This document shows positions 56,256-64,000 of a DNA stretch of 64,000 nucleotides, piece after piece (the first letter of the stretch is position 1; every line of letters begins with the position of its first letter). The position numbers were made by a program, and so were the translations under genes. Source of the stretch: Megaleporinus macrocephalus (taxonomy: Eukaryota; Chordata; Actinopteri; Characiformes; Anostomidae); NCBI GenBank assembly GCA_021613375.1, contig CM038728.1, forward strand, positions 32,680,907 through 32,744,906, written 5' to 3'. Under the pieces are notes generated by a model. That model worked only from the letters and a program-made list of their open reading frames with translations, was not told the DNA's origin and did not search any database.

Positions 56256-58302
56256 CGTTAGTGAAAGTACTGAAGTATTGTTGTAAGGATTGTCAGCGTG
56301 TCCGACATTATTGGGTGTAAAATTTATTATATGAATACAAAATTGGCAGTTTTGAAAAAGAAAACAAATTGATTTTGAATTTTACACAATATAAACAATA
56401 GAAAAACGACTCTTAAAAGGCACATATTGCTTTCTATAGAACACGAAAGCACAAATCTGTGCTCTCACAGTCACACACACAGTCACAATACACATACACA
56501 ATACTGACACTTAGTGGAGGATCTACAGAACTACTCCAGTACGTATCACCCGTAATGTAAAAAACACTCGCTCAGCACCAGCAGACAGGCAGACAGACAG
56601 TAATAGTCAAGTAAAACTGAGCGGGTGCGTTTAATCACCCTTAAGAAACCAAATAATAACAATAATAATCACATTCAAACGCAGGCACATTTCTCTATGT
56701 ACAGTCATTTCTCTGTGTCAGGTTATTCCAGTCTTCAGTCCACAGAGAGAAGTTTAAGTACATTATTGCCTTTCTGAGAATGAATGAAGTCAAAGAAAGA
56801 AACAATTGTGTGAAGCGTTCAAGTGATTGCACTTAAACTGTGCGGTGGCAACAGTACATATAACACCAGTGGTTAAAAAAAAAACGTGAATATAATATTG
56901 CATTATAATATATTATAATATTAAAGAATATTAAAGCAATTGTGTTGCTAAACGTTGATTATACTGAAGAGACTAAAGATAAAAAAAACCTACAACCTTC
57001 ATCAGAACCGAACGACAACATCACGCATAGACAGCGAACCGAAACGTGAAGACGGCCCGAGGATAACATGGGCACTATTTAGGTTATTCTTTAGAATGTT
57101 CCTTGGTTTTCCCCTCTGGTATGAAAACAGGAAGCCACTCCAATGTGTGACTTTACTTAACAGATAAGAGAACAGGAAGTGGGCTTCCTTGCGCACACAG
57201 GCACAGGAAGTGGCCGTATTCAGTGTGCTAGCCTACGGTAGCGTAGTGCTCAATGGAATGGCTGGCAGGAAAGGGGGAAGATGGCTTCCACTAATTGTTT
57301 TAACGATGAAGAAGTAGGTGAGGATTCGTGAGCAGAGGTAAATATTTAGAGAATGATGAAGGATAACAAATCAAGGAAGCTGCTCTTCGCTGTTTAGTCT
57401 CACAGGAGTAACAATCGGGCCCAGAAGCCTGCTGGACTGGTCACTAGAAAGTCAATATAGAGTGCTTTATCATGTGCATTAAAAAAAAAGAGTGTTTTAA
57501 CTTTAAAAAGCAACTAAATTGGATTGTAAGATTCAGACTCCACCAGTTTTCCAAATAAAATCTCTTAATCAGAGTGGGTTGGTGTGATATTACTGTTTTA
57601 CTGTTCACAGTATTGGTGAATGGAACCAGACGTCCACCTCTAAAAGCTCCTCACAGAAAGTTCTTACAGTAGATGTTATAAATACACTGTCTGATTCTGA
57701 GACGCTGTTTATGATAATTTAGAGAAGATCTCTGTCTTAAACTCCATTCATGGTGGAGGGATACATGCAGGACGCTGTGAGGTTCAAATAGTCCCCAAAG
57801 AAAACCTAGCATTTTCAGATCTTCCGCATTTTACCATCAACATCCATATAAACTCAGACGACATGTGTAGCTTCACTGGTGGGTTTCATAGTAAATACAA
57901 TGTGTATATTGGTGTTGTAGACATGGAGACGCCTGGTTACCATCACCACCACTGTGAACACCATCTGAAACATTTCACACCAGAACTGAGATATAGACAG
58001 ATATAGGCAGCCCAGTTACTAAAGTAAAATAGTCAATCATTTAGATTTAGAGCTGCTAACAGATTAAAACCCCCTAAAAAAGCTTCCATGACTGTATAGT
58101 TTATGCTCATTGTTACTTCACAACACTTTAAGCACCAAAAACAGTCGTTTCTTGTCATTTGCTATCATAGCTAGACTATATTTAGTAGATTTGCCTGTTA
58201 TCATCCTCTATTATTATATCAACCATGCTAAGAAAGTATGTATTACCATGACGGTTATAAACCTAATAATGCACAAGCTAAATAAACCTTATTTATTACT
58301 AA
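56256..58302. other. Non-coding, no recognisable gene
   Basis: About 2 kb of mostly unique sequence. ACGCCTGGTTACCATCACCA at 57928 repeats text at 40146. Short frames (for example 56955-57167) show no known domain. Confidence 0.35.
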
Positions 58303-58592
58303 CCTTGTAATGCACAACATGAGACCTGTGTTCATTTCCTATGTTACCGTATGTACTGCGGAGTATCTCTTTGGTAGATCTATTCAAATCAGTTTATTTC
58401 ATTATTAAATGTTCCAAAAATCTTGTTTTTGATTTTAAATAATTAAAAAAATTATTTTAATTCTTATTTATTTACTTCATGAACAAAAACAGTGTTTGTG
58501 AATATGTTCCAGACTGAAAATGTTTACAAATGTCATATTGAATTCCATATTGAAGACATAAGGCTTAATTTTGACCCATGTTGTGCATCAAG
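58303..58592. mobile_element. Short TIR element, family H, complete copy
   Basis: Inverted ends CTTGTAATGCACAACATGAG and CCATGTTGTGCATCAAG enclose about 290 AT-rich bp. A truncated relative is at 30970-31263. No coding capacity. Confidence 0.7.
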
Positions 58593-59479
58593 AGTTACTA
58601 TTTTTATGTAACCCAGACCCTTATAAGGGTCCCAAATTCTGATCTACAGTAGTTGCAGTCAGTGTAGCTTGTTAGATCTGCTGAATGTCTGAGCTGGACT
58701 CAATCAGTTGAAAGGTTAAAGCTATTCGGACTTAATTCGCACTGTTTTACGAGCGTCCGAGCTACTGCACGCTTCCTGAGGCTTCAGCTATTGCCTTATT
58801 ATGGTGGACCTCAGAGATTTGAGCTTTATTCACCACAATTGGCGCGTTGATGATTCCTGTCAAACAGACTTGCTGTAAGCTTTAATTCTGTCAGAGCCCT
58901 GTTGCCGCCGCTTCCTCTGCTTCTCCCACAGCACTGAGGTCACTTCCTGCCAAGACGAGCCACCGAAACCAACATCCCAGCTCCAGAGTGAGGAATCTGA
59001 CATGACATCACATTTGCTGTTACAACAAAGTAGTGAAATTTTAGGAACGCTCTGCTTAATAAATATTTTTTTCAATAAGACAAATAATTTGTAAAGGTTT
59101 AGTTTATCATCTTCACTCAGTTTTATGTTCTTCTTAGTGTCTTCTTTGATACGAAGAGCAGGTTTTGGCAGCAAACTGTTGTTAAAATCAAATCCTGAAA
59201 GTCTTTTAAACAGCTGACAAAGGGAAGAGGTGGTCTTTATTCCCAGTGTAGAGCTTTTACAGCCATTCCTTTAGTTTTGTAGGCTTTTGTCAAAGAGAAA
59301 TGGGGATATCTAGATGACGCTTTGGAAAAATGTCATCAAAATTGGGCAAAATGTCAAATCTCTAGCTGGGAAGGCAGCATTCCCAGGACACTACTTTTCA
59401 GGAATTGTGTTTATGAAGCGGTTTTCTGGGACATCAGCTCTTCTTAAGCCATTTAGAATACATTTTATACTAAAAAACA

Positions 59480-59486
<7 letters not shown>
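58593..59486. other. Non-coding, no recognisable feature
   Basis: Unique sequence. The 104-aa minus-strand frame at 58860-59174 has no similarity I can recognise. Confidence 0.3.

Positions 59487-59541
<55 letters not shown>
59487..59541. repeat. (AT)n microsatellite
   Basis: About 27 AT dinucleotides directly at the left edge of the M2 element. Confidence 0.96.
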
Positions 59542-59543
<2 letters not shown>

Positions 59544-59544
<1 letters not shown>

Positions 59545-60026
59545 ACTGTGCAAAAGTCTTAGGCACCTAAGCTGATTATATAAAATCCAGTAAGATCATT
59601 AGAGCAGATGTAAATAATCATACATACAATACAAAGTAACATGAATATGTTATTGTGAGAGAAGTAGATCAGATCTTGATCCAGTTTGAAGAACAAAGTG
59701 TAGTTCCAGATTTCTCCTGGACGCCCCAGACATTGTATGAATATATTCATTTCCTTCAGCAGCAAATCTTGATTTAGCTTAATGAAGTACTGAGCAGTCA
59801 AAGCAGGTATTAGATGAGAACTGATAATAATACTGGGTTGTTTATAGAAGGAGAAGCTTGGAAAAGGTTAAATAAACACACTGATGTATGTAAAAGCTCT
59901 ACTTACTCTATTAATACTGTTAGAATTAAAAAAATGTTTTGCTGAGTAAATAAAAGTTTAATGCCTGGAAAAAAATGCTTTATAAATATAATTATGTCCC
60001 CAGGTGCCTAAAATATTTGCACAGTA
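59544..60026 (+). mobile_element. Non-autonomous element family M2, copy 2 with intact termini
   Basis: Inverted ends TACTGTGCAAAAGTCTTAGG then CACC, and GGTGCCTAAAATATTTGC then ACAGTA, bound 483 bp; (AT)n flanks the left side. Termini and TA preference suggest Tc1/mariner-type mobilisation. The minus strand has a frame of about 80 codons (LNQDLLLKE, CLGRPGEIWN, FFKLDQDLIYFSHN) that is also open in the copy at 32.4 kb. Confidence 0.8.
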
Positions 60027-60103
60027 CTGTATATACCTAAACTTTTGACAGACAGGGTGCAAAAAAATAATAATAATAAAAAAAATAAGAAAGTGTACAT
60101 ACT

Positions 60104-60145
<42 letters not shown>

Positions 60146-60629
60146 TTCTTTACCACAATAATATATGTGTGGTAATATACGTTATGCACAGTGTTAACAA
60201 TGAATGTTGTTTATTAATAAAATATGGCTCAATTAAGCACCTCTAAGGGGAAAATCCCCCACAAATCCACGGCACGGCCTCTTTTTATCCTCCTTAACCT
60301 GCATTTCAGCTCATCTCCTCAATCTGTACGTCACGCCTGCACATATGGTTTAGGTCAAGGGTCGGCTTTGTTTACAGAGTAGGAGATTGGCAGAGTGTGT
60401 CTACGAAAGAACTGAAATCTCACACTATATGCAAACATGCCGTGATTTATGTTGCCAGATTTGTGTAATATAATCCGTAATCTTAACTGTGCCACTGGTT
60501 TAATCACAGCAGCGGCACCGAAACATCACGGAAAGCTGAGGCACGAAAATAAACCACACTAATAAATGAAATATTGAATATTCTGGACTCTGTTCAAAGC
60601 TAGAGGGTTATATCTCCGCTCCACTTATA
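60027..60629. other. Non-coding with A-rich tract and (AT)n
   Basis: A-rich run at 60059-60090 and (AT)n at 60106-60137; the rest is unique. No exon. Confidence 0.4.
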
Positions 60630-60789
60630 ACATTCGTGTGGGTTTATATTCCACAAAGTTGATCATATTTCATTTTCTGGCATCTCTTTATGTCAAAGAA
60701 TTAAACAGGCAGTTTTGGTTACTGTGCCTTTAAGACTCATATATGTAAATGAGGTCTGGTTCTGATTGGCTCCCCTAAATAGTGTCACA
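60630..60789 (+). mobile_element. Family G MITE, interior fragment
   Basis: Shares TTTTGGTTACTGTGCCTTTA and CTCATATATGTAAATGAGGT with the copies at 35.6, 37.3 and 30.7 kb. Confidence 0.6.
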
Positions 60790-61300
60790 TTTTACAAGCA
60801 CTGGGCGCTGAAACACTGTGTCCACTCACTGTCCACTCTATTAGACGCTCCTCTCTTGCTGGTCCACCTTGTAGGTGTAAAGTCAGAGTGTTCCTCTAGT
60901 CCTTCATCAGCTACCCACAGGACGCCGCCCACAGGATGCTACCCACAGGACGTCGCCCACAGGACGCCGACCACAGGACACTGTTGGCAGCTCGGTGGAC
61001 CATTCTCAGTCCAGCAGTGACACTGAGGTGTTAAAACACTCCAGCAGCAGCACTGCTGTGTCTGATCCACTCACACCAGCACCACGTCAGTGTCACTGCA
61101 GTGCTGAGAATGATCCACCACCCAAATAATACCTGCTCTGTGGTGGTCCTGTGGGGGTCCTGATCATTAAAGAACAGAGTAATAAAGTATACAGAGAATC
61201 AGATGAACTACAGTCTGTAAGTGTAGCTCCTATAGGCTCAGTGGAGCTGATACAGTGGACAGTGAGTGTAGATACCAGGAGGTGGGCGTATGGTGCTCCT
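60790..61300 (+). mobile_element. E1 element, copy C
   Basis: Same orientation as copy A. Includes CACTGTGTCCACTCACTGTC, four degenerate copies of CACAGGACGCCGCCCA at 60914-60980, CTGATCCACTCACACCAGCA, ACAGAGAATCAGATGAACTA and a final GGACAGTGAGTGTAG that is the inverse of the start of copy D. Inserted within about 0.5 kb of the cdh5 stop codon on its 3' side. Confidence 0.75.
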
Positions 61301-61758
61301 ACTTCCATAATCCATAATCAAAAAACTAAATTTAATGATAACTGAAGTAATCAAAGCTAACATTTAAGCCATATGGCTGGACTGATGTGAGGAACTTCCT
61401 CAGAACAGTGCTCAGTCAAGCTCAAACCAGTGGACCCAAGGACAACATTCCAGATATGAACATTATGTGTTAATATTAATGCTTCTCCCGTTTGAAGTTA
61501 TGCAAATGAACTGACTTGGACTTTTTGAAGCCCTACCCATAGAGCCCCCTCATTTAACGCTCAATATCAACTCAAAGTAATCTATACTGTGCTTACGCTG
61601 CCGCTATGATCATACACGAGCAGGACCACCTCTGGCAAACGGAGGTCATCAAAGGACAAAACAACCCAATTCCACTATCCGAGTGTTCCTAAGGTGGTAC
61701 ATCCTGAAGGAACTGATGATGTTCAGCCTAAAGATAGTGGCCTTTGCTGTTCCTTTGA
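61301..61758 (-). other. Probable cdh5 3' UTR / 3' flank
   Basis: Sequence just downstream of the cdh5 stop, non-repetitive to about 61300. I could not settle on a poly(A) signal, so the UTR length is unknown. Confidence 0.45.
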
Positions 61759-62249
61759 TCAGTATGAGCTGTCCGAATCAGACCCGTCCACTCCGTACAG
61801 CTGAGCCAGGGTCCTAAACCGCGGCCCCCAGTCGCTCAGGAAGTCGTAATCCAGGTGGGATCCGACGGACGACGAGTCCAGAGAGCTTAGAGATCCGGCT
61901 AAGGACTCTGTGCCTTCATAGCCGTAGATGTGCAACGTGTCGTAGGGAACTCCGTCGCGATCGTGATCCGCCTCGTCCTTCTTCACCTCTATCATGATGG
62001 CCATGTCCCCTTTGCACGCCGGAGGCTTCTTAGCCACGGCGTACACGGCCGGCGCCGGAGTCGGGCGCATGCTGCCGCCGTGGAAGGCCGAAGACAGGAT
62101 GCTGACGTCGTAGCCGTTGGTGTCCATCTCTCCACCGCCCTCCTCGTCGTAGGTCACCAGCTGCTCGTGAATCTCCCCGGCAGATTTCCCCAACGCGACC
62201 AGCGTCTCCTTCTGATACCGCTTCCTCAACACGAACAGGATCACAATCA
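61759..62249 (-). CDS. cdh5: cdh5 (VE-cadherin) last coding exon, cytoplasmic tail
   Basis: This exon encodes about 162 residues: the end of the transmembrane segment (IVILFVL), the basic stop-transfer RKRYQK, and the whole cytoplasmic tail. The juxtamembrane block EIHEQLVTYDEEGGGEMDT (residues 26-44 of the exon peptide) is the p120-catenin-binding region of vascular endothelial cadherin. The MIEVKKDEADHDRDG and PYDTLHIYGYEG blocks are likewise close to CDH5 rather than to other type II cadherins. The beta-catenin-binding end has LDYDFLSDWGPRFRTLAQLY and closes with SDSDSSY. Tyrosines matching human Y645, Y658, Y685 and Y731/Y733 are kept (Y34, Y47, Y70, Y109/Y111). Acceptor CTGTTGCAG ends at 62250; the stop is TGA at 61761-61759. 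The extracellular cadherin repeats lie beyond the window. The protein joins endothelial cells at adherens junctions. The exon is markedly GC-rich within AT-rich DNA. Confidence 0.96.
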
Positions 62250-62289
62250 CTGCAACAGCGAGGTATAAGAATTAGATCATTCATTCAAA
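62250..62289 (-). other. cdh5 last-intron splice acceptor
   Basis: TCTTATACCTCGCTGTTGCAG on the minus strand, AG at 62251-62250. The tract is only moderately pyrimidine-rich. Confidence 0.85.
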
Positions 62290-63358
62290 TCAATATGTTA
62301 CACATTCAACTCAGTTTATATATCACAGTACCTACATTTAGAGTTATACATCCAACTTAATGAGAAACTGTACTCAGTTTATATACAATATTTACATTTA
62401 GAGTTATACATTCAACCTAATGAGAAACTGTACTCAGTTTATATACAATACCTACATTTAGAGTTATACATCCAACTTAACGAGAAACTGTACTCAGTTT
62501 ATATACAATATTTACATTTAGAGTTATACATTCAACCTAATGAGAAACTGTACTCAGTTTATATACAATATCTACATTTAGAGTTATATATTCAACCTAA
62601 TGAGAAACTGTACTCAGTTCATATATCACAATACCTACATTTAGAGTTATACATTCAACCTAATGAGAAACTGTACTCAGTTTATATAACAATACCTACA
62701 TTTAGAGTTATACATTCAACCTAATGAGAAACTGTACTCAGTTTATATACAATACCTACATTTAGAGTTATACATTCAACCTAATGAGAAACTGTACTCA
62801 GTTTATATATCACAATACCTACATTTAGAGTTATACATTCAACCTAATGAGAAACTGTACTCAGTTTATATCACAATATTTACATTTAGAGTTATACATT
62901 CAACCTAATGAGAAACTGTAACTCAGTTTATATATCACAATACCTACATTTAGAGTTATACATTCATCCTAATGAGAAACTGTACTCAGTTTATATACAA
63001 TATTTACATTTAGAGTTATACATTCAACCTAATGAGAAACTGTAACTCAGTTTATATATCACAATACCTACATTTAGAGTTATACATTCATCCTAATGAG
63101 AAACTGTACTCAGTTTATATACAATACCTACATTTAGAGTTATACATTCAACCTAATGAGAAACTGTACTCAGTTAATATATCACAATACCTACATTTAG
63201 AGTTATACATTCAACCTAATGAGAAACTGTACTCAGTTTATATATCACAGTACCTACATTTAGAGTTATACATTCAACCTAATCAGAAACTGTACTCAGT
63301 TTATATATCACAATACCTACATTTAGAGTTATACATTCAACCTAATGAGAAACTGTAG
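62290..63358. repeat. 60-64-bp minisatellite in the last cdh5 intron
   Basis: Seventeen units of CCTACATTTAGAGTTATACA, TTCAACCTAATGAGAAACTG, TACTCAGTTTATATACAAT; longer units have TATATATCACAAT at the end. The array starts about 40 bp from the splice acceptor, so it lies within the normal branch-point zone of the intron. The repetitive frame at 63032-63358 is an artefact. Confidence 0.95.
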
Positions 63359-64000
63359 ACTCTGTAGTTCATATAGACTCTCCTGCCACTCAATCCTGTC
63401 TGTAAATGAAGATGTAAGAGTGACATGTGCTTCTTCAGAGCTGGCTGGGGACTGGGTGTTTTGTCTTGATGTGTTTGAGTGGGATGTTGCTCACTCGCTT
63501 TGCGGTTCTCTATGGAAAATAACATATGGCGAAACATGTTCGAGTGAAATTAGACCAGCAGCTGGAGAATGTTAAACATATATCACCGAGGGAGCTGCAT
63601 GGTAATGAATTCAGAACAGCTAATCAACACTCCCGTCTCTGTTTGATGACAAGTGAGGAGAAATGGATCTTGTTAGCATCTCCATTTAGTTTGCTCATCC
63701 GTGTTTACAGCCTGCAGTGGCACAAAATCCAGCGTGAATCAATCACCACTCTATCAAAACATGTCTCCGGCTATGAAGCTGCTGATGAAGCCTTTTCTCA
63801 CGAGCGAGAACATTCAGGAATGCTGCGTTTGGCATTTCTCATTTTTCCCATCATGTATGGAATAATGAAATGAAAATTAGTTCTGTTATTCTCATTTTTG
63901 GAAAAGTGCTGATGTATTTCACAGGATTTGAACATATCGTGTGTAGCATTCATGTGACTATCAAACATAGAGGTGCTAAATTAAAGCAAACATGGACTAA
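63359..64000 (-). other. cdh5 intron, no exon recognised
   Basis: Unique sequence without a cadherin-like frame on the minus strand. The upstream exon with the membrane-proximal extracellular repeat must lie past 64000. Confidence 0.6.

Noticed and set aside
63032..63358. 108-codon repetitive frame (YLHLELYIQPNEKLYS)
   Set aside because: Lies inside the intronic minisatellite of cdh5, on the strand opposite to the gene.
63359..64000. Upstream cdh5 exon
   Set aside because: No minus-strand frame here resembles a cadherin repeat or the first part of the membrane span.

Overview
The window looks like a gene-poor stretch of a ray-finned fish nuclear genome. The evidence is vertebrate genes split by GT-AG introns, many Tc1/mariner, hAT-like and other terminal-inverted-repeat (TIR) elements of types common in teleosts, and very dense microsatellites and minisatellites. 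The repeat types remind me most of otophysan fishes (characins, catfishes and relatives), but that is an impression, not a proof. Nothing prokaryotic is present.

Only two genes can be named, both on the minus strand. At the right end (61759-62249) is the last coding exon of cdh5 (VE-cadherin), encoding the cytoplasmic tail with its catenin-binding region; upstream intron sequence runs to the window end. At the left end, two exons (4688-4853 and 4246-4384) encode a short membrane protein that best fits bean1 (brain-expressed, associated with NEDD4). As I recall, CDH5 and BEAN1 are neighbours in the same orientation on human chromosome 16q, so the order seen here agrees with conserved synteny. 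About 57 kb separates the cdh5 stop codon from the recognised bean1 exons. It would hold cdh5 3' UTR, intergenic DNA and probably bean1 5' exons. One weak candidate for a bean1 5' exon is flagged at 42.5 kb and a lone splice donor at 43.2 kb.

The rest is repeats. Adding up the intervals by eye, tandem arrays cover roughly 24 kb. The largest are a 49-bp satellite (13.5-18.75 kb) and a 53-bp satellite built from 17-18-bp sub-repeats (20.56-24.53 kb), followed by a 51-bp (3 x 17) array at 25.1-26.7 kb. Between and inside the arrays lie mobile-element relics: decayed Tc1-like transposases at 27.9, 46.9, 47.5-48.4 and 53.2-54.0 kb; an L2-like reverse transcriptase fragment at 39.4 kb; a hAT-type element with an 8-bp target duplication at 1.77-2.45 kb; a TIR element at 54.0-54.7 kb; a 270-bp palindrome at 5.24-5.51 kb; and several copies of non-autonomous families.

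I see no undescribed multi-gene system. The most interesting themes are: minisatellites that appear to have grown out of transposon sequence (a Tc1-like terminus motif at 8.1, 51.8 and 55.4 kb; a MITE-internal motif at 5.5 kb); a recent ~1.37-kb higher-order duplication in the 49-bp satellite; an array carrying 22 CCAATCA motifs that resemble NF-Y sites; and the structure of the bean1 transmembrane exon, which implies an initiator ATG right before the membrane segment.
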